Assembly (NCBI GenBank): GCA_041399155.1
Contig: JAWKTI010000001.1
Coordinates: 558,001 to 622,000, forward strand
From: Zavarzinella sp.
Lineage (GTDB): Bacteria > Planctomycetota > Planctomycetia > Gemmatales > Gemmataceae
Direction: 5' to 3'
DNA: 64,000 nucleotides
Each line of letters opens with the position of its first letter. The stretch's first letter is position 1. Under the pieces are notes generated by a model. It worked only from the letters and a program-made list of their open reading frames with translations, made no database searches and was not told where the DNA came from. The translations under genes were made by a program, and so were the position numbers. Positions 17,387-27,102 of the stretch are shown here, in pieces.

Positions 17387-17579
17387 GTCCTGCCTGAATT
17401 GCGTAATCCTAACTTTATGGTAGTCGATCTTTTGTTCGGTTGGGAAATTACTGCTGGGGATTTTATAGTCTGACCAATATTAGAATCACCATTTGCTGGC
17501 GAAATTGCTTCCCCAAATCAATAGAATGGTTGCTGATGCGTTAGTTCAAAACAAGTGGCACCATGGGAGAGAAATTACC

Positions 17580-20021
17580 ATGAACTGGATTAAATCCGAG
17601 TATATCCTGAAAGGGATATTCCTGGGCTTGCTGCTCAATATCGCATTGAAAGGGCTCGATTGGCATGGCACAGGTCAGGTTGCGATCTGGCTCGCTGGTG
17701 GCCTTGCAGTGGGGCTGCTGCTTTCATTTCTTCGTCAATTAAAAGAATTACGGCATCTTGCCCGCAATCCCGTGGGCTTTGTGCTCTACCTGTTGCTGGA
17801 AAATCCACTGTTTATCTACGCAGGGATTATCTTTGGCCTGGCAGGTGGGGCATTATTTGTCAAACCCCCTTTGGCAGAAGATACCGCTTACAAGTTACTA
17901 GGCTATTGCATGCTCGGTGGGGCTCTGTTGGGCTACGGGTTGGGCGAATTACAAACAGCCGTCATTGGCTGGTACCGTTTTGGCCTTTCTATTGCCATTT
18001 GTGCCGCAGCCGTTGTGGGTATTTTCTTCGGCCTGCAGGAAGCAGACATGCTTCAGGATGTCAATCGCACCCGCATGCTGGGTATCCAGATTCTGCTGGG
18101 TTTACCCTTCTTCTATCTGTTGATGTTTGTGGCAACTGCAGAAGAATCTGAAGTGGAAATTGCCGCACTCTGTGCGATGATGGGCCTCGGAATGTGGCTG
18201 GCTCGGTTTCCTTCCAACCTGCCCGCCCTGGGGCTTGCCTTGCCCATTGTGTTGTACATGGTTTACTCCGTGCGAACCTTAAACCCGTTAAGAGTCTTTA
18301 AATATACCTTGCGTGGTTACGGAAGGTCTCAGGTGGGGCGAGTGCATGATGCCCTGATGTCATTCAACCGTGCGATGCAACTGAATCCGAAAAACGAACT
18401 GGCACGTGCTGGCTTGATTCGCCTGCACCAGACCGTGGATGTTGATCGCCTGGACGCACCCACCAGAAAGTTACTGAATCCAAACTTTTGTATCAGTGAA
18501 GCCCATCGCTTGCTGATCAGCGACCAGAAGCCCACAGAGCAACAACTGGAATCCGCAACACGTTTACTGACATTCGTTGCGGGCGAATGGCCAGAACTTC
18601 GTGCCCAGACCGACTATTACCTGGCAGTAGCAGAAACCCATTCGAAAAACCTGGATTCTGCCGTGGAGCGTTTAAATCGCCTGCTCGATCCTGAACAGTG
18701 GGCAGAAACCGACAAAGTACGAGCAAGAATTCTCTTCGATGCCTGGCAACTGGCATTACGAACTCACCCCACATTGAAACAACGCGTGGGAGACATTCAG
18801 ATTCAACTACCTGGCCGTCGGATGGAAGCCTTGCGTGCGGTGTTCCGTAAGCAAGCCAAGGCACCGAACGAAGATTCGTTGCGTGATTTCCGACGTGAAT
18901 TGTTCCACGAACTCACCGAAGAAGAATATAAACAAGCCACTGTCAACGGTCCGCTCGAAGATTTCGACTACGACTATGCAGAAAGCCAGGGCAGGGTGCT
19001 GCTGGAAAAATCAGAGCACTACGACCAGGCTTCGCTATTGTTGCGAATTGCCGGGCATGGCAAGTTTACCCACGGTCCTGCTATTTTTGAAACACTTGCA
19101 GCCACCGCAGAAAAGCTGGGTAAAGCCCAGGAAGTAATCCGCTTTCGCAAAATGGGGCGTGATTGTGGCATTGCGGTCACACTGGAACAATTAGCACCTG
19201 AGCAGAAAAGCGTCTTTTTTCAGCAGGTCAAGTTCCTGGCAGATCAGGCTTTTCAGAACCAGGAATGGGACGAAGCGATCCGCAACTACAAGATATTTGC
19301 GTTTGCAGAACAGAACATCAAGGATACCCTCCGTAATCTTTCCACTGCGTATGAAAAGAAGGTGATGATTATCGAAGCGATCCGCACCACGGAAGATGCG
19401 TTGATTCGCGGTGGTGGTAAGGACTTTCTGGAAAAGAAAGATGTCTACTACCACTCCGTTGAAATCGAGGACCTGAAGAAGCGTGCCGATGAAGTACGTT
19501 CTTACTTCGATGTCAAATACTGTGTCAATAAGGCCCGCACCATTCTGGATTCGAACACCAACGATCTGGAAATGCTCGAGTGGGCAGAGCACCTGCTGAA
19601 ACTTTCGCTGGTGATGAATCCCAAGAGTATTGTGGCCATGTTTCTGCTTGGCCGCTGCCTATTACGACGTGGGGAACGCGAAAAAGGGGTAAGCTATCTC
19701 GAAGATATCCGCGAGATGAAGTATTCTGGCCAGGATGAACGCGATGCCTACGAATTAACTTTACGGCAACTCGGGACGCTCTATCTGGATGAATTCGATC
19801 AGGTGGATATGGCGATTGATTGCTTACGCACCTTCATGGACACTGAAAAAAGTGGTGCCAACACGCTCTACGATCTGGGCCGCGCGTACGAAAAGAAAGG
19901 CGACCTGGTTAAGGCAATCGGTTATTACCAGCAAGCGGCCAACTTCAAGGATCATCCCATTCGCTGGGATGCAGAAGAAGCACTGCAACGGTTACGTCAG
20001 GGCAGTTCGCAACCCAACTGA
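17580..20021 (+). CDS. Membrane protein with TPR repeats
   Basis: The start chosen is ATG at 17580, nine bases after GGGAGA; an in-frame upstream TTG at 17493 lacks a ribosome site. The product has 813 residues. The first 250 hold about seven hydrophobic helices (such as GIFLGLLLNIALKGL and VGFVLYLLLENPLFIYAGIIFGLAGGALF). The rest is a long cytoplasmic or periplasmic array of TPR-like helices, including ALMSFNRAMQLNPKNELARAGL and TLYDLGRAYEKKGDLVKAIGYYQQA. TPR arrays bind protein partners; the partner is unknown. It is divergent from the VWA gene, which may be functionally relevant, though this is only a guess. Confidence 0.8.
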   Translation: MNWIKSEYILKGIFLGLLLNIALKGLDWHGTGQVAIWLAGGLAVGLLLSFLRQLKELRHLARNPVGFVLYLLLENPLFIYAGIIFGLAGGALFVKPPLAEDTAYKLLGYCMLGGALLGYGLGELQTAVIGWYRFGLSIAICAAAVVGIFFGLQEADMLQDVNRTRMLGIQILLGLPFFYLLMFVATAEESEVEIAALCAMMGLGMWLARFPSNLPALGLALPIVLYMVYSVRTLNPLRVFKYTLRGYGRSQVGRVHDALMSFNRAMQLNPKNELARAGLIRLHQTVDVDRLDAPTRKLLNPNFCISEAHRLLISDQKPTEQQLESATRLLTFVAGEWPELRAQTDYYLAVAETHSKNLDSAVERLNRLLDPEQWAETDKVRARILFDAWQLALRTHPTLKQRVGDIQIQLPGRRMEALRAVFRKQAKAPNEDSLRDFRRELFHELTEEEYKQATVNGPLEDFDYDYAESQGRVLLEKSEHYDQASLLLRIAGHGKFTHGPAIFETLAATAEKLGKAQEVIRFRKMGRDCGIAVTLEQLAPEQKSVFFQQVKFLADQAFQNQEWDEAIRNYKIFAFAEQNIKDTLRNLSTAYEKKVMIIEAIRTTEDALIRGGGKDFLEKKDVYYHSVEIEDLKKRADEVRSYFDVKYCVNKARTILDSNTNDLEMLEWAEHLLKLSLVMNPKSIVAMFLLGRCLLRRGEREKGVSYLEDIREMKYSGQDERDAYELTLRQLGTLYLDEFDQVDMAIDCLRTFMDTEKSGANTLYDLGRAYEKKGDLVKAIGYYQQAANFKDHPIRWDAEEALQRLRQGSSQPN

Positions 20022-20077
20022 TGATGATGCTGGATCCACTTGTGCGTTCGTTTACAAGTTTATTTCTCGAGTGAAAC

Positions 20078-21040
20078 ATGCAAACCAAACCTCTCGGCAA
20101 TAGTGATTTGAATATTACCCCACTGGGCTTTGGTGCCTGGGCCATCGGTGGCGGAGATTGGGCTTTCGGCTGGGGTGCCCAGGACGATAATGATTCAATC
20201 CAGGTGATCCACGAAGCGATTGACCAGGGAATTAACTGGATTGATACCGCTGCAGTATATGGCCTGGGACGATCCGAAGAAGTAGTAGCCAAGGCATTGG
20301 AAGGTATCGCCAACCGCCCGTACGTGTTTACCAAGTGTGCCCGCGTATGGGATGAAAACAGACAGATTGGGAAACGCCTCAAACAAGATTCGATCCGCAA
20401 AGAGTGTGAAGCCAGCCTGAAACGACTGAACATCGAATGCATTGATCTGTACCAGATCCATTGGCCAGAGCCTGATGAAGATATTGAAGAAGGCTGGCAA
20501 ACCATGGTGCAACTCCAGAAAGAAGGTAAAGTGCGTTGGATTGGCATATCCAACTTCAATGTGGAACAGATGCAACGCATCCGACCGTTTGGCCCAATCA
20601 CTTCGCTGCAACCACCATACAGTTTACTTCGCCCCGAAGTGGAAGAGCGAATTCTGCCACACTGTCTGCAGGAAAATATTGGCGTGATTGCTTATTCCCC
20701 GATGGGTTCTGGCCTGTTAACCGGTGCCATGACGCGAGAACGTATTGCCACACTGCCGGCAAACGACTGGCGGAAAGAAAAGAACCCACAGTTTCAGGAA
20801 CCGTTACTCAGCAGAAACCTGCAATTGGTGGATGCTCTCAAGCAGATTGGTGCCCAGCATGGTGTTTCTGCTGGTGTGGCCGCAATCGCCTGGGTGTTAC
20901 GTCAACCCGCAGTCACAGGTGCCATTGTGGGGGCACGTAAACCAGGACAGATCAAAGAACTCATCCCCGCTTGTGACTTCCGCCTGAGTGACGATGAAAT
21001 CCTGCAACTTGGCCAGATCCTGCATTCCGTCAGCACCTAA
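20078..21040 (+). CDS. Aldo/keto reductase
   Basis: A 320-residue NADP-dependent oxidoreductase. Family blocks are present: PLGFGAWAIGG at the N-terminus, GINWIDTAAVYGLGRSEEVVAKAL (catalytic Asp and Tyr), a KCAR lysine region, DLYQIHWPEPD (catalytic His) and the C-terminal cofactor segment IVGARKPGQIKE. Length fits the family (about 320). It probably reduces a sugar or small aldehyde in the cytoplasm; the substrate cannot be read. It starts 57 bases after the TPR gene on the same strand and may be cotranscribed with it. Confidence 0.9.
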   Translation: MQTKPLGNSDLNITPLGFGAWAIGGGDWAFGWGAQDDNDSIQVIHEAIDQGINWIDTAAVYGLGRSEEVVAKALEGIANRPYVFTKCARVWDENRQIGKRLKQDSIRKECEASLKRLNIECIDLYQIHWPEPDEDIEEGWQTMVQLQKEGKVRWIGISNFNVEQMQRIRPFGPITSLQPPYSLLRPEVEERILPHCLQENIGVIAYSPMGSGLLTGAMTRERIATLPANDWRKEKNPQFQEPLLSRNLQLVDALKQIGAQHGVSAGVAAIAWVLRQPAVTGAIVGARKPGQIKELIPACDFRLSDDEILQLGQILHSVST

Positions 21041-21221
21041 CGACCAATTGGTGCGACGTAAATATATATCCACGTGGATTGTTCCACCGGATATTTTTTT
21101 CAGCCAACTTTGCGACTGCAGCAGCGTAACTTACTTGTATATAAGTAGTTGTGGCAGAAAAATAGAATTAGAAAATGTCGAAAAATAACGATCATTAAAA
21201 TGTTTGAATGTTGCGTGTGTG

Positions 21222-22010
21222 TTATTTGGGCCGTTGATTCATCCGTTCTGCACGGTACTTTGGCTGAAAAAATGCCCGCACAATAAATGCGATGTTATCA
21301 AAGTATCGCCGCACCAATCTTTTCGGTTCCTGCAACAAACGATACAGCCATTCCATCCCAGTAATCTGCATCCACCGTGGGGCACGGGATACAATCCCCG
21401 CAACGAAGTCCAGTGTGGCACCCACTTGAATGCTGACCGGGACCTGCAATTCGTCCATATGCTGCAAAATCCATCGTTCACCTTTTGGCTGGCCAAATGC
21501 CACCAGCAGTATGTCTGGTTTTGCCGCAAGAATCCGATGTCGTTGGAAGTGAATTTCTTCCGTGGTCAGTGTCCTGAAAGGTGGGCATTCTGTTCCACAG
21601 ATCACCAGGCCAGGGTACTGTTCCTGCAGCTTTTTCCCTGCCCGTTCAGCAACTCCAGGACCGGCACCCAGCAGGTAAAATCGCCACCCACGCGCGGCAC
21701 CGTAACTTGCCAGGTGGGCCATCATATCAGACCCAGCTACCCGTTCTGGCAGCGGTCTGCCAATCCAGCGAGACCACCACACCATGGGCATGCCATCTGC
21801 CAGCAAAAATGCCGCACGCTGATTGAGGTCCCGCAATTCCTGGCTGTTGGCACACAGCATTGCGTAGTTCAGATTCGCAGTAATGATCAACGCAGGTTGA
21901 CGCTGTTTCACCAGTTGTTCAATTGCTGCCATGGTTTCGGCCATGGTATAGGGCATTAACGGCAACCCCCAGATGGAAATGGGGGTGATAGAAGCTGGTT
22001 CTGCATGCAT
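21222..22010 (-). CDS. WecG/TagA/CpsF family glycosyltransferase
   Basis: A 262-residue enzyme with the family blocks ANLNYAMLCANSQELRDL, LADGMPMVWWSRWIGRPLPERVAGSDMM, FYLLGAGPGVAERAGKKL and the late GATLDFVAGIVSRAPRWMQITGMEWLYRLLQEPKRLVRRY. These enzymes transfer ManNAc-type sugars from UDP to lipid-linked acceptors in teichoic acid, enterobacterial antigen or capsule/exopolysaccharide synthesis. Here it stands alone; another glycosyltransferase (27103) is 5 kb away. The start is the ATG at 22010. It is probably peripheral on the cytoplasmic membrane, as judged by the basic amphipathic C-terminus. Confidence 0.9.
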   Translation of the reverse strand: MHAEPASITPISIWGLPLMPYTMAETMAAIEQLVKQRQPALIITANLNYAMLCANSQELRDLNQRAAFLLADGMPMVWWSRWIGRPLPERVAGSDMMAHLASYGAARGWRFYLLGAGPGVAERAGKKLQEQYPGLVICGTECPPFRTLTTEEIHFQRHRILAAKPDILLVAFGQPKGERWILQHMDELQVPVSIQVGATLDFVAGIVSRAPRWMQITGMEWLYRLLQEPKRLVRRYFDNIAFIVRAFFQPKYRAERMNQRPK

Positions 22011-22516
22011 AGAACCTAATTTATTGCCGATAATGGCACTTTGCTAGTGGTATCATCAGTGTCTTCACCGGAAACTCTCTTTCGCCAGACTTCAGGAAAA
22101 TAGATTGCTTTGTCGAATTACTCACATGTCTACTCCATGTGCAGCGGCAGATGGCAAACCCAATGAATCGGCTGCGGTTTCCTGCAAAATGATACCAAAA
22201 TACACCACTTTTAATCTCGATTGTACAATCCAGATGCCGTCGCTATCAATTTTTACGATGGCGGGTATGTGATCAATTGAAAAGCTACTTGTACCTTTGC
22301 ACTGGCCAGTTAAGATGGAAACATCTGAAGTAATACCACTACCCAATTTTGCAGTGCCGGATTAATTGTTTGACCAATAAACTATCTGTTGTGGGTGAAA
22401 CAGGAATTCGACTCAATGACTAGATCTTCTTGAAGCGTCTTGGCGTTATAGAAAAGGTTTAAATAATGAATCAGTGCTCTAAAGATTTTTGAGCATGATT
22501 TTTTGGAATTAGAACC
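22011..22516. other. Intergenic region, no confident gene
   Basis: About 500 bases between the glycosyltransferase start (minus) and the hydrolase-like gene (plus). A 74-codon minus-strand reading frame at 22122-22346 has only a TTG start right after a stop and resembles nothing recognised; it could be a gene remnant. No strong hairpins or promoter pairs stood out. Confidence 0.4.
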
Positions 22517-23752
22517 ATGCAGAAGAAAACTGATGATGAACTTCCTTACGGATTTGAAATTGGGGAAGACGGCAGTATTCAACAGTTTGATGCCAACTGC
22601 CATGAAATCGATTTCGATAAACCTCCTAAAGAATTGAAGAAAAAACTAAAAGCAGAAAGAAAAAATCAGAAAAGCAATGGTTGGAAAGCTCTATTTACTC
22701 TCATCGGGGTGATCGTTCTGTTCGTCGGCTTATTACAAATCACCTCCAATAAAGATCATCAGCCAATTGTCAAGGACGAGGACCCAGAGAAGTTACTTCA
22801 GAATCAAATAGCACAAATACTATTAAGAAAAACACCACTCAAGCTAAAAAATTATAGTGAAGAGAAAAAATCAATTATGCCTCAATTGAGCGTAGTCAGG
22901 CATGAATTTAAAACGAGATTAATTTCAAATTTCTCCAGCAATATTCAAACACCGATCCCACCAAAAGGTGTCTTGGAACTTGTGAAGTACTCCACTTCAC
23001 TTGGAGTAATGGATGCATATATTACGCCAAAAACTAGAGGCCCGGGGCGATATCCAGCAATAATCTGGCTTTCAGATCAATTGAACAATAGCATCGATCA
23101 ACGCTTCTGGTCGGTTGAACAGTCTCATCTCCATGGTCAGACTTTCCGCGATGCAGGATTGATTATGATGTATCCTTCGATGAGAGGTGGTAACAAAAAT
23201 CCTGGTTTCGTTGAATGCGGCTTTGGAGAAGTAGATGATATTCTCGATGCTTGTAAATTTCTTACGAGTCGTGATGATGTTGATCGGAGCAGAATTTTCC
23301 TCGTGGGCCATGGTTATGGTGGTACTTTAGCGTTATTAACTGCAGAATATCGTTCTACAGGAATACGAGGTGTCCTTGCAATCGCCCCAGCTTCATCAAT
23401 TGATCGATATGATCGGGAAAAGTTAACTTATGATGCGACATTCAATTATGAAAAGTTGCTACGTAGCCCCAGCCATTGGATGAACCATATCTCATGCAGT
23501 ACCTGGATCGTTACTGGGAAGAATGATCACTTGTGGTCAACCGACCTAAACGAGTTTAAACGGACAAACTTGTTCCCTGAGCGAGTTCACTGTAGTCTGT
23601 TACCTGATCTGGATCATCAATCGATTGTTGAACCCGTGGTACGCGTTTATCTAGGAAAAATCAAAGAATTGCAAGATCCATCAACTCCGCTTATCATACA
23701 AAATCTTGATGATATGAGTGTTGAAGTTGAAAGAATGAAGATAAGACGCTAA
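22517..23752 (+). CDS. Membrane-anchored alpha/beta-hydrolase fold protein lacking the nucleophile
   Basis: A 411-residue protein. About 55 charged cytoplasmic residues are followed by one membrane helix (ALFTLIGVIVLFVGLLQI), so the hydrolase domain faces outward. The domain resembles prolyl-oligopeptidase/dienelactone-hydrolase types: YPAIIWLSDQL, VECGFGEVDDILDACKFL, then VGHGYGGTLALL where the nucleophile elbow GxSxGG should be. At the Ser position (about 266) there is Gly (GGT). The likely acid (TGKNDHLWS) and His (LPDLDHQS) remain. It is therefore probably a non-catalytic or divergent member. Codon use is AT-richer than in its neighbours. Confidence 0.7.
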   Translation: MQKKTDDELPYGFEIGEDGSIQQFDANCHEIDFDKPPKELKKKLKAERKNQKSNGWKALFTLIGVIVLFVGLLQITSNKDHQPIVKDEDPEKLLQNQIAQILLRKTPLKLKNYSEEKKSIMPQLSVVRHEFKTRLISNFSSNIQTPIPPKGVLELVKYSTSLGVMDAYITPKTRGPGRYPAIIWLSDQLNNSIDQRFWSVEQSHLHGQTFRDAGLIMMYPSMRGGNKNPGFVECGFGEVDDILDACKFLTSRDDVDRSRIFLVGHGYGGTLALLTAEYRSTGIRGVLAIAPASSIDRYDREKLTYDATFNYEKLLRSPSHWMNHISCSTWIVTGKNDHLWSTDLNEFKRTNLFPERVHCSLLPDLDHQSIVEPVVRVYLGKIKELQDPSTPLIIQNLDDMSVEVERMKIRR

Positions 23753-23793
23753 TTCTATCACCCAAGACAGTCATTCAAGTTTCCAATACGCAT

Positions 23794-25023
23794 TTATTTC
23801 TGTGGTGGCCCGAAAGTGGCAAGAATATATTCTTTTGCCTCATCTGTTGTTTGTAACTGCCAATCAAGCTGCATATCCCGCACTTGATCTAATATTTTCT
23901 TGAATATTTTGCCAGGTTGATAGCCCCACGCTCGAAGGTCATCACCAGTTACCAGTGGGACTGGTTGAAAGAAATCGGATGTATGACTGGCCAATAATTC
24001 CTCACAGTACTCGGCATCGGACGCACCACCTGAGGTAAGTGTCCATTCGCACAACTCTACGATGTGGGGATGAACTAAGATCGGAAACAACTGGTGATTC
24101 GGTTGCGTTGCAGCACCCCGCAGGGAATCTTGTCGTGTCACCAGCCATGTAATCTGGTCGATTTCCGCATTAGAAAGTTTTAATTGTCGAAGAAGCTTCT
24201 CAACATTTTTGGGATGCAAGGCGTGTAACAATACTGCCATTGCCAGCCCGAATGAAACGCTGGCACCACGCCCAATCGTTTGCAATACCTGAAGTGTGGC
24301 ATCCCGGTCTTTCATTGGAAACAGTTGTGGAATAATGACTTGCACCAGCCCAAGTTCGATCATCTGTGCCACTGCCGCCGCCCGGCTGGGGTGGGCAAGA
24401 ATCTTGCGTAGCTCGACAGCAATCCGTTCCGTGCTCACCACGTTCAGGTGGGGGGCCATTTTCGTCATGGCTGCTATGGTGCCAGGATCAACCGAGCAGC
24501 CAAACCGATGAGTAAAGCGGATTGCCCGCAATAACCGGAGCTTGTCTTCTTCAAAACGATCTTCCGGGTTGCCGATCGCCCGCAGCACCCGATTGGATAA
24601 ATCCTGCTGTCCACCCACAAAATCGAGAACCGCGTTTTCAAGTGGGTCAAAAAACATGCCATTTATCGTAAAATCTCGACGCAGTGCATCTTCTTTGGCA
24701 TCGGAAAACTGTACCGTACTTGGCCGTCGGCCATCGTGGTATTCACCATCTGATCGAAAAGTGGCTACCTGCACATTCAGGTGCGTGCCATCGGACTGTT
24801 TTGGCCCAATCACTTCGACCACACCAAAACTGATGCCCACCGTCACCGTACGAGGGAACAATTTTACGACTTCGGTCGGCAATGCATTGGTGGCGACATC
24901 GTAATCGTCCGGCTCCAGCCCGAGTAACTGGTCGCGAACGCACCCACCTGCCCACAATGCCTGGTACCCCTTTGTGGCAAGTCGCTTGACAACGTCCGTC
25001 GCAAATTCGCGTTCCGTCACCAT
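23794..25023 (-). CDS. cca: CCA tRNA nucleotidyltransferase / poly(A) polymerase family
   Basis: A 409-residue class II nucleotidyltransferase. The head domain shows the glycine motif and metal Asps (WAGGCVRDQLLGLEPDDYDVATNA), then RRDFTINGMFFDP and the nucleotide-selecting EDKLRLLRAIRFTHRFG. The enzyme adds or repairs the 3' CCA of tRNAs. This fits the genome, because the tRNA gene in this window does not encode its CCA. The C-terminal helical part is of normal length. Poly(A) polymerase is hard to exclude from sequence alone. It lies ten bases downstream of trpS on the same strand, so the two are probably cotranscribed as a tRNA-related unit. Confidence 0.88.
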   Translation of the reverse strand: MVTEREFATDVVKRLATKGYQALWAGGCVRDQLLGLEPDDYDVATNALPTEVVKLFPRTVTVGISFGVVEVIGPKQSDGTHLNVQVATFRSDGEYHDGRRPSTVQFSDAKEDALRRDFTINGMFFDPLENAVLDFVGGQQDLSNRVLRAIGNPEDRFEEDKLRLLRAIRFTHRFGCSVDPGTIAAMTKMAPHLNVVSTERIAVELRKILAHPSRAAAVAQMIELGLVQVIIPQLFPMKDRDATLQVLQTIGRGASVSFGLAMAVLLHALHPKNVEKLLRQLKLSNAEIDQITWLVTRQDSLRGAATQPNHQLFPILVHPHIVELCEWTLTSGGASDAEYCEELLASHTSDFFQPVPLVTGDDLRAWGYQPGKIFKKILDQVRDMQLDWQLQTTDEAKEYILATFGPPQK

Positions 25024-25032
25024 TAGCCTCGA

Positions 25033-26127
25033 TTAGGTCGGCTTCCCAACCGGTGCGGGTAGCATTCCCAATGATTTGCGAACTTTTTCCATCGTTTTGA
25101 AGGCTTCGCGGCGTGCCTTGGCAGCACCGGCTACCAATACCGCTTCTACCTGGGATAAATCTGCAAGCAGCTCTTTCCGTTTTGCCCGTGCGGGTGCGTA
25201 GTAGGTATCAATTTTTTCCAGCAGCAATTGCTTTGCTTCTGCGTAACCGTAACCACCTGCCCGATAACGATTTGCAACGGTTTCCAGCTCTTCCGGCGGT
25301 GCGAATAACCGCAACAGTTGAAAAATATTGCATGTATCAGGATTTTTGGGCTCTTCCACCGCCGCCGAATCGCTGACAATGCCCATCACCGATTTTTGCA
25401 GTGCTTTTCCTTCGGCAAAAATATCAATGGTGTTGCCATAACTTTTGGACATTTTCTGGCCATCGGTACCGGGCACCACGGGAATGGCATCCAGCCTTTC
25501 CTGCGGCATCGGGAAAATTTCTTTCCCCACGGCCTGGTTGAAGTATCCTGCCATGTCACGGGTCATTTCCAGGTGCTGCACCTGATCTTTCCCCACCGGT
25601 ACCACGTTGGATCGATAAATCAGAATGTCGGCTGCCATCAGAATCGGATACGTGAACAGCCCCACGTTTGCGACAATGCCACGTGCTGTCTTGTCTTTGA
25701 ATGAGTGGGCCCTCTCCAACAGCCCCATTCCAGTTACGGTACCCAACATCCAGGCTAATTCGCATACTTCCGGTACGTCCGACTGGCGAAAAAATGCCAC
25801 CCGAGCGGGGTCCAGTCCCAGTGCCAGGTAGTCTAACGCCACATCCAGCACCTGGTCGTGTAAGAGTTGGGCAGCAGGTCGGGCTTTCCTGCCTTGCTTT
25901 TTGGCATCGTCCGCATCCCGCACCACCCCTTCTTTAATGGTGGTCAGAGCGTGGTAGTCCGCGATGAAGTAGAAGCACTCACCCTCTTCCTGCAGAGCAA
26001 TGTGCTGCTTGATCGCACCGAAATAATTCCCCAGGTGCAGCTTCCCGGATGGCTGCACACCAGAAAGAATTCGTGGTTGTCTGGATTGGTTCATAAATTT
26101 ATTAAGAAGGTACCCACGGACTTTCAT
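25033..26127 (-). CDS. trpS: Tryptophanyl-tRNA synthetase
   Basis: A class I synthetase of up to 364 residues. The HIGH-type motif is in SGVQPSGKLHLGNYFGA and the KMSKS motif in GTDGQKMSKSYGN. GMGLLERAHSFKDK and VPVGKDQVQHLEMTRDMA are further TrpS signatures. It charges tRNA-Trp in the cytoplasm. After the ALTTIKE segment there is an extra basic stretch (DADDAKKQGRKARPAAQLL) before the usual DYLALGLDP, longer than in common bacterial enzymes. The second in-frame ATG at 26094 gives a start nearer to the conserved region and is a plausible alternative. It is followed closely by the CCA-adding enzyme gene. Confidence 0.95.
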   Translation of the reverse strand: MKVRGYLLNKFMNQSRQPRILSGVQPSGKLHLGNYFGAIKQHIALQEEGECFYFIADYHALTTIKEGVVRDADDAKKQGRKARPAAQLLHDQVLDVALDYLALGLDPARVAFFRQSDVPEVCELAWMLGTVTGMGLLERAHSFKDKTARGIVANVGLFTYPILMAADILIYRSNVVPVGKDQVQHLEMTRDMAGYFNQAVGKEIFPMPQERLDAIPVVPGTDGQKMSKSYGNTIDIFAEGKALQKSVMGIVSDSAAVEEPKNPDTCNIFQLLRLFAPPEELETVANRYRAGGYGYAEAKQLLLEKIDTYYAPARAKRKELLADLSQVEAVLVAGAAKARREAFKTMEKVRKSLGMLPAPVGKPT

Positions 26128-26236
26128 TCTACAGGAAGGTTATGGTAACAATTCCTACCAACATGAGCAGTAGAGGTGGGGAAATGTTCGATGCCAGCCT
26201 GAATCGGCCCCGTAATTACTCCTGCAAGTGGCTAAC

Positions 26237-27022
26237 ATGGATCGTTCACTAACCAATCAGAACCCGAACCCGCAAGCGGATGAAAAACTCCAGGAAATCC
26301 TGCTGGCAGGCTTACGGTACGCCCTTAGCGGCGAAGAGCACCTGTTGTACCGGTCTGGCAAACTGGAAGGGTTATTCCCCACCCGGAACGGGTTGTTTGC
26401 CACGGCAGTGGCGATTGCTTTTCGCGATGGGCTCTTGGAACATACCCGCACGGAAGCGCGTGGTAAGGTAACATGGGATTACGCCAGAATTACCCCGGCT
26501 GGGGTGGATTTTGTCTACACACACGATTCCCCACGTGCGGTGCTGGAGGAATTGCGTGAAATGCTGCACCAGACTGGCCGTGGCGTGCCCGCCTGGCAGG
26601 ACCGCACCATGACCATGGTGGAAGAGATGGCGAAGCAGATTACCCAGGAAATGCAGCGGTATCTGGTGCAGTTAGACACATTGACAAAACGCGTAGAAGA
26701 GGCATTGAAGCGGCTGGAATATACTGCCGAATGGAAAAACCCCGGCGAGGCGGGGCAATGGTCGCAAGATGCATTGGCTTACCTGCGTAAACGCCACGAT
26801 GCCGGTGCCAGAACGCCTTGTCCGATGCCGGAATTGTTCAAGGCATTGTCCAGCACCGAACCAGATTTAACGATTCGCAACTTTCACCATGGTTTGAAGC
26901 GACTGGCAATTTTGGGTTACGTGCAACTGTTACCCACTGCGGAGGAAGAAAATCTCGCTGAGCCAGAGTATGCGTTCATCGATCAAGGAAAATTGCTCTA
27001 CTTCATTCAACTTGGAAAATAG
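26237..27022 (+). CDS. Protein of unknown function with a helical middle segment
   Basis: A 261-residue soluble protein that I do not recognise. A GTG three codons upstream (26228) is an alternative start; neither has a strong ribosome site. The N-terminal part (LYRSGKLEGLFPTRNGLFATAVAIAFRDGLLEHTR ... ITPAGVDFVY) has the look of a winged-helix domain. A central helix (about 110-155) with TLTKRVEEALKRLEYTAEW is a coiled coil. The C-terminal part (MPELFKALSSTEPDLTIRNFHHGLKRLAILGYVQLLP) again resembles a winged helix. It could be a DNA-binding or kinase-linked adaptor, but this is a guess. It is divergent from trpS. Confidence 0.7.
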   Translation: MDRSLTNQNPNPQADEKLQEILLAGLRYALSGEEHLLYRSGKLEGLFPTRNGLFATAVAIAFRDGLLEHTRTEARGKVTWDYARITPAGVDFVYTHDSPRAVLEELREMLHQTGRGVPAWQDRTMTMVEEMAKQITQEMQRYLVQLDTLTKRVEEALKRLEYTAEWKNPGEAGQWSQDALAYLRKRHDAGARTPCPMPELFKALSSTEPDLTIRNFHHGLKRLAILGYVQLLPTAEEENLAEPEYAFIDQGKLLYFIQLGK

Positions 27023-27102
27023 CCACTTTTTCATTCTGAAGAAATTACATGGGGCTGGCGGTGGTGTTTTTTTGGCTGCCTCAAACTGTAAGATGAGCGG
27101 TT

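Noticed and set aside
21204..21959. 251-codon plus-strand reading frame
   Set aside because: It is antisense to the WecG/TagA/CpsF glycosyltransferase, which has clear family motifs.
22122..22346. 74-codon minus-strand frame in an intergenic region
   Set aside because: Only a TTG start directly after a stop, no ribosome site and no known family. It is mentioned only as a possible remnant.
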